Shown here: positions 1 to 10,096 of the stretch, piece after piece
Layout of the letters: each line of letters starts with the position of its first letter
How positions within the stretch are numbered: the stretch's first letter is position 1
Source of the DNA: Fusarium oxysporum f. sp. lycopersici 4287
Taxonomy: Eukaryota; Ascomycota; Sordariomycetes; Hypocreales; Nectriaceae
Direction: 5' to 3'
Assembly: GCF_000149955.1 (NCBI RefSeq)
Contig: NC_030996.1
Coordinates: 513,467 to 577,466, forward strand
DNA: 64,000 bases
Translations under genes and position numbers: made by a program
The notes under the pieces: generated by a model
What the model saw: only the letters and a program-made list of their open reading frames with translations
Database searches by the model: none
What the model was told of the DNA's origin: nothing

Positions 1-1160
1 GGTGTGTTTTGTCTTCTGGAAAGAAACAGGATGCTCGCGCCAGTGACGAAGAGGGTTGAGATGGTGAGAGGTATGATAACCATCGTTGTAGCAGAACCGA
101 TTGCTCTATTCATAGTCAGTATACATTTACTCGTAAAATATGTGAGGTCGAACTTACAGCAACGTCGATCAGTGTGATACTCGATCGGTAATCAGAGTCG
201 GGATCAACATCGTCAACGAAAGCATGCTGACCCCAGTTACCCGCCATCAGCCCAAGACGAAGAAGAAGCAGCGGCATAAGAAAGACGCAGATGGTGGCGT
301 TTCTATGTAGGCTGAACATGGTGATAAGGAAAGCATAGTTGGAAAACTCCCAGAATCCAGCCTTCAAGCCAGTCATGGCCTTGCCATTTCGGATGAAGTA
401 GATGGGAAGATCGGCCCAGACGAGGAAGAAGAATCGGCCGACGTAGTGAAGGAAGTGAAGAAGGCTGTCTCGCTGGTATCGGATAGTTGATGACAGATCG
501 TTGGGTCCATTGCCCTCAACGTGATGATGCTTGACGTGGTGATAGAAGTAAGAGTTCCAAGTATGTCCCATCAAAGGATCAAGGATATATGGAAACAGAT
601 GATCAAAGATGGCAAATTTCTTGTCCAAAACACCTCTCATGTGAATATGCTGATGCATCAGCAAAGTATACGCTCCCATGTAAGAGAACTGCATAACAAA
701 GTGAAGAATACCATGAATCCACGTGAAATTCGTGAACAAAAAGATGGCACTGGGAATCGTGGTTGAGAAGTAAAGAAGCAGATGCGTAAGCATGATGACA
801 TCAGTCTCAACCCTCACAACAGATCGCGCCAGGCGAATATAAGGTCTCAGCACGGTCTTCTCCAGGAATAGTGGTAGCTTGATTTGATCAATGTCCCAAT
901 TGGTCGTGACGCTTGGTTCAAAGTGCGCATCTTTGGGATCGTTCATTGCTTGGAGATGACGAAGCAGTTCTTCATCGCGGGCTACTGAGCTGTTAATTAG
1001 CTGGATATTAGATAGGCATGAGGTGATACGAACCGGTGGGTGTTGAGGTTGACGTCTCGGCATTGCTAGATGATGAATCCTTTATGTCTTGGCGGAGACC
1101 TTCGAGGATCAGCGCATCAGCTTTTGTCAGCTGAGGATGGAAGACGATAGTCTCCTCCAT
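1..1160 (-). CDS. Fatty acid desaturase-like membrane protein (3' end beyond window)
   Basis: Membrane-bound di-iron desaturase-type protein, cut by the left edge. I place the start at 1160 (MEETIVFHPQ...), in a short first exon that joins after ...STPTG at a GTTCGT donor to the exon reading VARDEELLRHL. A second intron (157 to 106; GTAAGT donor, AATAG acceptor) links ...TLIDVA to SNRFCYNDGYHTSHHLNPLRHW, and the frame stays open to base 1. Three histidine clusters are visible: HQHIH, HHVKHHH and HTSHH, the pattern that binds the di-iron centre in membrane desaturases. Several hydrophobic segments lie between them. The family usually acts on acyl lipids in the ER; the substrate cannot be told from sequence. 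An alkane or sterol hydroxylase of the same fold is possible. Confidence 0.75.
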
Positions 1161-2601
1161 GTTGACTGTGTGACAAATGGCCAAAACAGAGGATATCGTG
1201 GTGTGCTGCTACAAAGTAGCAGAGTTGAGAGTAAAAGGTAGCGTATCAGATAGGGGACTAAAGCTTCAATCGAAATCCAGGGTCCTCAGCTGATGGATGT
1301 TCTTGCAAGACCCTGAGTTAAAATCGCGAGAAACAGAAAAGTCACCCCTAAATCTGAGATAGAACAACCAATGGCAACATTCCAGGTAACAAAATCAGTG
1401 GAGAAAGTATCTCGGTTCTATCCCTTTTTGGTCCACCGCTGGTCTCTTGGCAATCTCGGAAATAGCCAAGATGATCCCGCCCGTCTAGACCGTCTGGGTT
1501 TAGCCGGGGGTAAAAGGAGGTTGTAAATTGAGATTTCGCCAATGGCTGCCACTGGCAATAGGGAATAACTTACGATGGAGGAGCTCAAGGGTCCAATATC
1601 TAGTCAGAATTGGAGGTGAGAGTTTGGCAGTGTTGCAATGTCGATAATTCCGGGTGCGTGAATGTTGCCTTAGAGCCCGATGGGGTAACGCTTACTTTTT
1701 ACTGACTCGATTGAAACATCGTATGATCTTTTTGGGCAGAAACTTATTTGCGGAAAAAAAAAAAAAAAAAAAAAAAAAAACACCGTCTCCTCATTATCTG
1801 TGTTTGTAGGCTAAAGTTTAACCTTATGGCCAGCAATCAGCTACGTAGTAGATATGATATTGGTCAATTCCGCCCCCACTGATAATAGAGCAAAAGTAAA
1901 GTTGAGGTAAAATACAAACCAGATGTGTTATTTGCAGTGGAGATCTGTGGCTGAGAGCTTATATCACCACACAGAACTTAGTAAAATACAAGCTTTGACA
2001 CTCAAGTTGGTGGTTTGGTTCATCCAATCGATACATGTTGAATGGAAATGGTCCAGAAACGTTAACTGAAGTCTTGTCTGATGCGACGGGCTTGGCCACA
2101 ATCCGTGCCACTCCAAAACTGGACAATGGGTTCTTGGCCCTGTGAACCAGAGCTACAGTACACTTGCTGGAAGCTTTTGATGAAGCGACATTCCAACCAT
2201 GTCGCGGCTCAGTCAGTGATGCGATATCTTAGATTGCCATTGGATAAGAGCTGTTTTTGGAGCGCCTTGACGTTGATCACTGGTAGACCAGCGCGTGCTG
2301 CTGTTACGCCTCGAGCGACACGCTGACCATGTTCCTGTCAACGGGCGGTCGTTACGGACCCACGAGTGAGTGGAAAAGTAAAATTTTGTTGATGTTTGAA
2401 TCTTTCCAATTGATTAAGTCTATCTAGTCGAGTTTGTGTGTCGTAACATGTCATAAGCTTCAGTGAGCCGTCGTCTAATCTCTCCCTGCCAAATGCCCGT
2501 AGTCCAGTTTCCATGCAGATAAAACCCCATATCCCTAAAAGTATTATTGAGAAGTGAAATTTTCGTAATGTCTCCAATCCAGTGCCAATCCAATGAGCCG
2601 T
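1161..2601. other. Intergenic, no gene seen
   Basis: Space between the start of the desaturase and the 3' end of the secreted But2-like gene. It holds a run of 27 A at 1754-1780. Short ORFs on both strands show no family resemblance or splice continuity. Confidence 0.5.
1754..1780 (+). repeat. Poly(A) homopolymer, 27 nt
   Basis: Uninterrupted run of 27 A between cgg and caccgtc. It could be a mononucleotide microsatellite or the A-tail of an old retroposed sequence. No reverse transcriptase or SINE body is visible on its 5' side. Confidence 0.9.
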
Positions 2602-3201
2602 TTAGCAGCTGTACTCGATGTACACCCCATTCTTGTCGCTCTGCTCAAGGAACACCTTCGTGTTGCCGTTGGGGTTTCGCAGCACAGCCTTGAGGTAGAC
2701 GGTGCTCTTGCAATCAATGTTACCAACAATATGGGTCTGCGCAGGCAAGTCATCCCAGTTGGTGAAATCAGCAGCGCCGACAGACTCCCCAGCAGTGTCA
2801 AACTCCTTCGCAGTGTTATACGTAACGGCCTTGCCAGGGAAGCCCGAAAGCTGCTTGAACTCGGTCAAAGCATCTCCACCCTTAACGATGAAGAGACGCT
2901 CAGGCTGCTCACCCTGCGCCCAGCCAAGAGTGCACTTCTTAGCCTCGGCAGGAATGCCTGTGAATACGAGGAGCTGCTCGATCTGAGATGCGTTGTTGTA
3001 CGTGGCGACGTTGAAGCCGACGGACTTTTTCGCGACGTCGGGAGAGCCGGGGAATACGCTGTACAGGGCTGATGGCTCCTGGCGGGTTGTTTTTCCAGTG
3101 GAGGGGCAGTTGCCACTTGCGCGGGGTAGCGCTGTTGGTACAGCGCCAGCGACAGCCAAAAGGCAAGTCAGCGCAGTGAATGTGTTGGCGAGGAAAGACA
3201 T
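2602..3201 (-). CDS. Secreted But2-like protein
   Basis: Single-exon ORF of 199 residues. It begins with a clear signal peptide (about residues 1-20, MSFLANTFTALTCLLAVAGA) followed by a short spacer. The rest resembles the C-terminal domain of fungal 'ubiquitin 3 binding protein But2' (Pfam But2), a beta-rich module found alone in many secreted ascomycete proteins. Cysteines sit near residues 32, 88, 164 and 199; the last is the C-terminal residue, which fits two disulfides. The despite-the-name secreted versions have no known link with ubiquitin, and function is unknown. A TATA-like ATAAATA lies about 80 bp upstream on the same strand. Domain assignment is by recognition of overall pattern, not by a search. 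Confidence 0.65.
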   Translation of the reverse strand: MSFLANTFTALTCLLAVAGAVPTALPRASGNCPSTGKTTRQEPSALYSVFPGSPDVAKKSVGFNVATYNNASQIEQLLVFTGIPAEAKKCTLGWAQGEQPERLFIVKGGDALTEFKQLSGFPGKAVTYNTAKEFDTAGESVGAADFTNWDDLPAQTHIVGNIDCKSTVYLKAVLRNPNGNTKVFLEQSDKNGVYIEYSC

Positions 3202-3278
3202 TTTGCAGGTATTCGAGGTAGAGTTGATGTGGCTCTGGAATGAAGACTAGAGCTCAGAACCGGTGGGAAGAATTAAGC

Positions 3279-3288
3279 ATATTTATGA
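3279..3288 (-). promoter_or_regulatory. TATA-like box of the But2-like gene
   Basis: On the minus strand this reads CATAAATATG, about 80 bp upstream of the ATG at 3201. A similar element precedes the galactose oxidase gene. Inferred from position and sequence only. Confidence 0.35.
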
Positions 3289-4067
3289 ATCACAAATCCC
3301 AACCTCCGAGATGATGATCAACCGTGCATCTCATTCCCAAAGAGCCAAGAATTGGTCCTGTTGATCAGTGCTGCTGATTCGTGGCACAAGCAGGGATCGG
3401 GTGCAACTACAGCGAATCGTAAATCAGTGGCGGAGGTTTTTGTGTTTATGCGTACGATGCAGTAACAGCGCACCAAGAGGCCCAAAAATGGGGACCTCTC
3501 AGTAATTAGGCGGTCGGGGAAGGGCTGCGTCATGCATAACACGTACAATATTTCCAATATTGGTCGCTATTTTGGGTCTTGAGGGCATAGCCTTGTGCAA
3601 CAATAAGCAATGGCTGAATGAATCGTGAAGGTTTACAACAGTGAGCTGAGATGTGAGCTCACGTCAAGCTGCAGCTGTCTGAAACAGCGAAACCCCGCAG
3701 AGTTACATCAAGTCGAAGGCTGGCCAACTTTGTAATCTTATGGCCCGATGAGAACAATGTAGACAAAACACGGCAATCAACCATAATATTCCGTGGTCCA
3801 AAGCTCACCGGCATCTATTCAACCTGCTGACAACCCAGCTGCATGACGCGTTGCTGGTTAACATTGAGTCATTTCTTCCAGCGTGCCCACGAGTGTTAAT
3901 ACAGCAGAAATGCAGCCCGCACTTGAGGCTTGGCAAACAAAACAAAGTTCATCAGAGGCGTCGAAGATGTCCACAGTAAACAAGACCTGCCCCCTCTAGC
4001 CCTCATAAGCATATTTGCAACTCGACGGGACATCGAACTCCGCTACAGTGACTGCTCACAGTCATCA
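3289..4067. other. Intergenic, no gene seen
   Basis: Non-coding stretch between the But2-like gene and tRNA-Asp. Only short unsupported ORFs are present. Confidence 0.4.
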
Positions 4068-4139
4068 TCTTCCGTAGTATAGTGGTCAGTATGCAAGCTT
4101 GTCACGCTTGAGACCCGGGTTCAATTCCCGGCGGGAGAG
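4068..4139 (+). tRNA. tRNA-Asp (GTC)
   Basis: A 72-nt cloverleaf without intron. The acceptor stem tcttccg (4068-4074) pairs with cgggaga (4132-4138) with one T-G wobble, and the discriminator base is G4139 as expected for Asp. The anticodon stem caagc/gcttg closes a seven-base loop with anticodon GTC at 4101-4103. The T arm carries TTCAATT. A T-run (cttttttc, about 4170) downstream fits RNA polymerase III termination. Confidence 0.95.
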
Positions 4140-4779
4140 TTCCAGCCGCCTGTGAATACAGGCATTCATCTTTTTTCATAGCGCTTAAATCAATTGATGT
4201 CTTTTTGGTGGCATTGTGACCTGCAATGCGGTGATCTTGAGTTTATATGAAATTTGGTATACTAATAGATAAACTTCACTTGACACGCCGCTTCGGGCTT
4301 ATCTGATAAGCTGGGACCTAAAGAAATTTTTTCACTTCCACCATTTGCGTGGCTACCCTGTAATTGGCAATTATGGTTCATGGACAACATCAGAGTTTTG
4401 TCCCTCGCACGAAACTTGGATTTGTTCAATACCTGGCTATAAGTTCATTTTCTCAATCCTGGCATTTTGGTTGCTGCAGAATAATTTCACTATCTGCTTG
4501 TCATTTTGCCCAGTCATCCATTCTGTCTCTCTTACGTGTGTATTGGCATCATTCCAGCGCTTGCCCTTTTGCCACAGAGCCAAAGCTTGTCGCCCGCCTT
4601 CAGCGGTAAACCATGGGTTTCGACTCTTCAACTGGCCAACGAACCCAATTGACCTCTATTTTACTGACCTCGATACTTGCAAGATTGTTCAGCACGAAAA
4701 ATTGACCCACGGGTAAATTCCATTGTCAACGTAATGCCCCTGCTGCGTATATAGATCCGAATTTGGAGATCGTCTCCAA
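4140..4779. other. Spacer between two tRNA genes
   Basis: Contains the pol III terminator T-run of tRNA-Asp near 4170. ORFs crossing it on the plus strand (4345-4716) and minus strand show no recognisable protein. Confidence 0.4.
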
Positions 4780-4878
4780 GACAACGTGGCCGAGTGGTTA
4801 AGGCGATGCCCTGCTATCTCTTCTGAGACATCATAGGCATTGTGTTCGCACGCGTAGGTTCGAATCCTGCCGTTGTCG
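4780..4878 (+). tRNA. tRNA-Ser (GCT) with 18-nt intron
   Basis: Acceptor stem gacaacg (4780-4786) pairs with cgttgtc (4871-4877), discriminator G4878. The anticodon stem atgcc/ggcat surrounds a loop with anticodon GCT at 4813-4815. An 18-nt intron (4817-4834) follows position 37, the usual eukaryotic site. The long variable arm (tgtgttcgcacgcg) is the class II feature expected for serine. A T5 run just downstream (4882 onward) is the likely pol III terminator. Confidence 0.93.
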
Positions 4879-5061
4879 ATTCTTTTTCGCTTTTCGCTTA
4901 TCTTTTTGGTCTTTTGCTTAACAGAAACCAATTGCGCACATTTTCGCGACGTCGTGGTTGTACCGTCTCCCCTCTTGTCGATCGCGCGGCGCTGACAGGT
5001 TGACGATTCAGCTGTGACTTCGGCCAAAACTCGATTTAATTCTACAATCTAAAGTCTATCT

Positions 5062-5784
5062 TTATGCTTCTTCCGAGAATTTAAATACCTCGTCTTCCCT
5101 CCACCAACCTCTGTCATATAGCCACAGATTCAGTCCTTCAACAGTACCTTTACTCTCTGCATGTCCCTCCTTCAAATAGTTCAAACACTTCTGTACCTCT
5201 TCCTTATCATCCTGTTTATTCATAATGGTGTAATGACCTCTCCATTTCTCTCGTCTATCTTGATCGCTGAGAAAAGGCTCCCATTTGTCCCTCAATTCAC
5301 TGCGTATGCTCAATGCCCTCTTCTGACCAGCATAGAGCTTGATGCCAACACCTTTTCCCATTTCGTAAACGTCCTGATCCCCGACACCAATCGGAAATCT
5401 TGCTGTTCGAGCTGCGACATCCGCAATATCTGCCTTAACTTTTGACAGTTTGGAACCAGGTAACGCGTGGAACAGAGTAATATGAGCGTCGACCTTGAGC
5501 AATCGTGGAGGAAACCATTGCCGTCGCAGCGCAGTCATCTCACCATGGTGTCGCTTGTCGGTAAGAAGTGTCAGGATGTAAAGCTGTTCCTCGTCATTTG
5601 ACCCTTTGGGAATGTGAGCCTCGCGACGTTGGTGCTGGAGATCGCTGGATTGGTGTAACTCTGCTGTACTTATTTGTGAGACCGGGCCACGTCTTGCAAT
5701 GGGATGCGTCGCAGGGACTGTCGTGACGGTCATTGCGGGTGAAACAAGGCTTCTAAAAATACAGGAAGATCGAAACAACCTCAT
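5062..5784 (-). CDS. 2H phosphoesterase (2'-5' RNA ligase / cyclic phosphodiesterase-like)
   Basis: Intronless ORF of 240 residues. Two HxT motifs separated by about 80 residues, HITL (near 101) and HYTI (near 184), are the catalytic pair of the 2H phosphoesterase superfamily, which includes 2'-5' RNA ligases and the phosphodiesterases that open cyclic phosphates, among them the Appr>p product of tRNA splicing. Length fits a single-domain member. The N-terminus (MRLFRSSCIFRSLVSPAM) is basic and could be a mitochondrial presequence; alternatively translation starts at Met18. It lies 180 bp from an intron-containing tRNA gene, which may be coincidence. The substrate is unknown. Confidence 0.75.
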   Translation of the reverse strand: MRLFRSSCIFRSLVSPAMTVTTVPATHPIARRGPVSQISTAELHQSSDLQHQRREAHIPKGSNDEEQLYILTLLTDKRHHGEMTALRRQWFPPRLLKVDAHITLFHALPGSKLSKVKADIADVAARTARFPIGVGDQDVYEMGKGVGIKLYAGQKRALSIRSELRDKWEPFLSDQDRREKWRGHYTIMNKQDDKEEVQKCLNYLKEGHAESKGTVEGLNLWLYDRGWWREDEVFKFSEEA

Positions 5785-6551
5785 CTGTATGAAGAATATT
5801 TGAGAAATTTTGTTTAAATAGGTTCGATGCGAAAATCCAGCAGGCGGAAATCTTGGTATGAGGTGTTGACGTCAACGACCCAAACCTGTGATACCTAGCG
5901 TGTTCTTTGGAGTTTTCATATTCCGGGCAGATCTCCATAACGCAGAAGATCACTATTTTCTGATCAGAAGAATCTTTTGAGGAAAACTGAGTATGCATCA
6001 CGATATCATGGGCTGCACACATAACTGAAAGTATTGTTCTCTTGTATACTAATTGTTTGTTACTCAGTGCATGGAGTCACCTGAAGGTTGCCGATTGGCT
6101 GATTTGGGGCTTCTGCATTGATCCGAGATATTGATAAGGTATTTAGACAGTGTGTTGATGCTCGCTGTTCGAGACTCTTGCTGGGCAGGGTCCATCTGCA
6201 AGGTCTCAAAAGCCGTGCCTTTATAACACGAAAGGTCGCAATCATGAGAATTTCGTCATGCAGCCCGCCAATCACGGATTGAGTTATTTTTCACTCATGC
6301 TTGTCAGATAATAGCGTTCGAAAACAAAAGATTTCGCTTTGTCCAAAACAAGCTAGCTTTGCGCTGTTCTGATAATTATCGCAACTGACCCAATGAACAA
6401 GCGATATGGGGTCTTGCGGACGGGGCCAAGATCCATCTTATGGGCTTCAGGGCTGAATGGTATGGATGCACCTGCCGAAGACGGGCGAACTTTTGGCTGG
6501 ACAGGTTATTCGATAGCGAGCTGAGCGGTCACGATGCTCATTAGTCTTGAG
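5785..6551. other. Intergenic, divergent promoter space
   Basis: Between the start of the 2H phosphoesterase and the SDR gene, which point away from each other. Minus-strand ORFs at 5753-6275 are short and unrecognised. Confidence 0.4.
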
Positions 6552-6557
6552 TATAAG
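6552..6557 (+). promoter_or_regulatory. TATA-like box of the SDR gene
   Basis: TATAAG about 60 bp upstream of the ATG at 6614, in a plausible core-promoter position. Confidence 0.35.
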
Positions 6558-6613
6558 TAGCATCGTCTATCGCTATCTGCGTGGTACGAAACTTCTTCCA
6601 AGAGCGATCCAAC

Positions 6614-7582
6614 ATGCCTCAATTAGTCTGGCTAGTAACAGCTACTACTTCGGGCCTCGGTGCCGCAGTGGTGCAGAACCTCACTGCGAGAGGTGATAAG
6701 GTCATCGCGACAGGAAGAGGGGCAACGGAACGGCTCAAGCATTTGCAGTCTGATGACGTGTTTCTTCTCGATCTTGATGTTACTGCGCCTCGAGCTGAGA
6801 TCGACGAGCAAGTAAAGAGAGCCTGGGATGTTTGGGGACGCATCGATGTTCTCTTGAACAATGCTGGCATTTCAGCACCTAAGAGTATTGAGGAGGCAGA
6901 GTAGGTTACCTAACCTGGCATTGTTGACAGATACTGACAGTCTCGCAGCGACGACTTTGTTCGTAACGTCTTCGACGTCAACCTCTTTGGAACGGTACAT
7001 GTTACTCAAGCTATCCTGCCATACTTCAGGGCCCTACAAAGCGGCACGATTGCCTTCATCGGAGCTGGCGTGGGTTGGGGTCCGTTGCCATTCTTAGGCC
7101 ATTACGCCGCTTCTAAGGCTGCTCTGGGTGCCTTTGTTGAATGCTTAGCCAAAGAGGTACGCCGCTTCAACATTCGGTGCATCATCTTCGAACCTGGTGG
7201 TTTCCCGTCTCAGCTCGGTCAACCTCGTGAAGGTTCAGTCGAAGGATTCGGGAAGTACAAGCCTGCTATAGATGCTTACAATCCCGGGTTTGAGGAGTTG
7301 ATGGACGTGTTCATTTCGGATATTGGCCCGAATGTGCCAGGTGATATCAGTAAGTTGTCAGAGCGCATCGTGGATTGCGTCAAGGTCGAGGGGGCCAGTG
7401 CTGGAAGGCCGGAGCCGGTGAGAGTTATTCTTGGAAGTGATGCATTACGGTTGATAGAGCAGAAGTGTAAGGAGCAGCTTGAGCTTGCGAGTAGTTGGGA
7501 GGATGTCAGTCTTAGTACGGATCGGGATGGGCATGATCATGTTGCAAGTAAAGGAATGCTGCGTTTCTCATCAATTATATAG
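6614..7582 (+). CDS. Short-chain dehydrogenase/reductase
   Basis: NAD(P)-dependent SDR of 306 residues in two exons (6614-6900, 6949-7582); the 48-nt intron has a GTAGGT donor and ends CTCGCAG. I choose the ATG at 6614 (CCAACATGCC) because MPQLVWLVTATTSGLGAAVV begins directly at the first beta strand. The nucleotide motif reads TATTSGLG, an acceptable variant of TGxxxGxG. NNAGIS and the catalytic YAASK follow in order. The C-terminal part (PAIDAYNPGFEELM...) resembles cytosolic 'classical' fungal SDRs that reduce ketones in secondary or detoxifying metabolism. It converges with the Zn2Cys6 factor, 93 bp between the two stops, so the pair may be co-regulated (inference). Substrate unknown. Confidence 0.85.
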
Positions 7583-7675
7583 TCTATAAGCGAATAAAAT
7601 GGTCTTTATGCTAGGCTCAACAGACCTTTCCCGCAGAGTACTACCGAGGCACTTCATCTCAAACAGCACTTCATC

Positions 7676-9445
7676 TCAAACGGCACTTGGGACCTGTTGA
7701 GGCTCTAACATCATGCTCGCGGTAATCAGAAAATGCCCATCGAGTGCATCAATAAACGTCATTTTGGAGCTCTGCATCGCAGAAGGTCCTTGCATATCAG
7801 GCTGAAGGCCATCCGCAAGAATGGTCGCATGTCGAATTCCCATCTCATCACCGATCCACCTCAGAGTTTTGGACATGTACTTTCTGGTTGTGTCATCGAC
7901 AATGGTACACCGAGCAAGGGCATACATAGGATGAAGAAGTAATAGGCCTCCTACCAACCGGTCTGACTGGACAAGAGGAGTTCCGGCATTTGCTTGCTGG
8001 ATGTAGGTCTCAACGTCGTGAGACAGATGGAACGGAATGGATGCCTTGATCCCCGCAGCCAGGTCATCAATTCGTTCTTTATATAGAGGAACAAGCTCAT
8101 ACTGTCCAAGGGAATTAGCAATATGTACGAGGTGGTCAAGATAGAGGGCGTGTATTGAACGCCATGAGTTCCACGCAGTTGCGACGTATACTGTTGAGCA
8201 AATTTAGCTTCAAACTCACATAAAAGTGGTGGGAGTTTTAGCTTACTATCGAAGTACTTCTCAACTGGGCCGGCACAATAGAAAGTGGCCTCTTCTGATG
8301 TTGCCGGATCTATCCAGACTTCACCGACCACTTCTGGATTCCAGCTAGGGGGCCGGTCATAGGCCCAGTACGTAATCTCATCATCAATCGCCAACAAGTC
8401 TTGTTGCAGCTCCAAAAGCTCCAACACGGGAGGAAAGGGATCGGCGAGCAGCTTCTCCGCTCGACTTGTCAGAGGTGACATCTTGATGATAATGTCATCT
8501 AGAGATCGACGATAGGTATCATCAAGAGGAGGGCACAGAATACCAGCGCCTGTTTGATGAGTCTGAGGATGTCGATGTAAGCATGTGCTTGTACTTGATA
8601 GATCATGAGATACGTACCATGATGCCTTTTGTGACGAGACGCATTCCGGGAGAATAGACGCTCACTTTCGATTCTGGTGCCGAACATGTAATGCCTTCTG
8701 AGAGGATGGACGCGAGCCCCCGAACATGAATTAGATGCTTGGTCGGAGAGGCATTGTCACTTGCTACAAGCTAATACTGGTCAACGAAAAGTCACCCCAC
8801 GGCTGGTAAGAAACTAACCTCGTATAAACCCAATAGTACTGCGGTGAAGAAGTGCTCTACAGATGGACTCGCAGTTTGCTGTGACAAATCTGTGGTGTAA
8901 TCAACTAAGACCTGTCCATACTGTCTCCGAACTAAACTCATCAGCGAGTCTCGCCTATAGCGGTTTGCGAGTGATGAAAGAACAACAATTCTGGCAGCTC
9001 TCATCAAAGTCGACGTTGGAGCAGAGGTAGCAAAGAGATAATGCATCCCATCGAGAAAACCACGTGAGTGACTTCGATCGCGAGATTGAACCACTAGATT
9101 ATCAAGAAAGATATCGAGTGCAGTAGCCTCAAGAATGAAGTCATTGCTGGGATGCCATCGCTCTAACGGCGGTGTTGAAGGCTGATAGTGTCGAAATAAC
9201 AGTGAGGTGTTCTCTTTATAGCCAGGACATCGCCTGCGAGACTTTACACAGCGAAGGCAGGCCTGTTAGATCCGGTGTTAATGCTGCAGGGTTACAGGCT
9301 ATGCCTGTTTGGCACTCACTGGACGAGTCTCATCGCACTGTCGCGAACGATTAGCAAGCTTGCCTTGATGAAGATCAGATCACGGCACCTTTTTACGCCG
9401 CTTTTTGCATGTCTCGCACGCGCGAGAGACGCCATAATTAACCAT
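7676..9445 (-). CDS. Zn(II)2Cys6 transcription factor
   Basis: A 500-residue factor in six exons: 9389-9445, 9320-9337, 8819-9262, 8618-8770, 8247-8562 and 7676-8190 (1503 nt, 501 codons with stop). The first two introns cut the DNA-binding domain, so it is invisible in any single frame: the joined text runs CETCKKRRKK, then CDETRP, then ACLRCVKSRRRCPGYKE. This gives the six-cysteine pattern Cx2Cx6Cx6Cx2Cx6C of Gal4-type factors. The remainder is the fungal-specific regulatory region with LERWHPSNDFILEA, LIHVRGLASILSEGI and WNSWRSIHALYLDHLV. Donors are mostly GTNNGT; the first (GTGCCG) is weak. Its close neighbour, the SDR, is a possible target. Target genes cannot be read from sequence. Confidence 0.85.
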
Positions 9446-10006
9446 GTCAAGAGCAGCAGTCTAGAAAAATTGAGGAAACTTGTGAATCAGAAGTTGTGAA
9501 TAAGGTAGGTACTACAAACCGGTTGCTGACAAGATAGCGGATGTAAGCAGCACCTTAGAGTAGCTACTATTGCCTGAGAATCACGTGGCTCCCTCAGCAA
9601 TCTCCACCTACTCATTTTGGACTCTTATCTTTTGACAATCGCAGCTGCAAGCATGAAAATGAATGTGGGATGAGGTTGCAGAGACGTTGAGCTGTTTTTG
9701 ACTTTTTGATACATACAGCAAACTATCGCTGGCCACCAAAACCAATGTGTCTTTGGCCGTTTGCTCGATACTTAAGATCTCACAACTTCTAGTGGCGACC
9801 TCGATTAAGACATCTTGAATTGAGGTCATCTACGTGTAACATGTTTAGTGCCTACCTAGCCAAGGGTCATTACCATAGTCTCAACTGTTTACAGCTCAAG
9901 AGGATCGCTGGCTTGGATGCAGCCACTGTTCGGTTGAGAGAGGTTGTCAATTATCTGTTTGCGCTTCCTGTTTGTACCTCAATAACAGCTTGACATGATA
10001 TCCTTC
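9446..10006. other. Intergenic, no gene seen
   Basis: Promoter side of the Zn2Cys6 factor up to tRNA-Ala. The minus ORF at 9608-9829 has no support. Confidence 0.4.
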
Positions 10007-10096
10007 GGGCGAATGGTTTAGTGGTATAATACTCCCTTAGCATAATTCATCCGAATAATCTGGGAGTGGTCCAGGGTTCGATTCCCTGTTCGTCCA
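10007..10096 (+). tRNA. tRNA-Ala (AGC) with 18-nt intron
   Basis: Acceptor stem gggcgaa (10007-10013) pairs with ttcgtcc (10089-10095), discriminator A10096. The third pair is G3:U70, the identity element of alanine tRNAs. The anticodon arm ctccc-ttagca...t-gggag matches the alanine type, with anticodon AGC at 10039-10041 and an 18-nt intron at 10043-10060 after position 37. T arm cagggTTCGATTccctg is perfect. Mature length is 72 nt without CCA. The T6 run near 10131 is the likely terminator. Confidence 0.93.

Noticed and set aside
10007..10096. tRNA-Pro or tRNA-Gly instead of tRNA-Ala
   Set aside because: The D-arm recalls those tRNAs, but anticodon AGC, the G3:U70 pair and the alanine-type anticodon arm decide for Ala.
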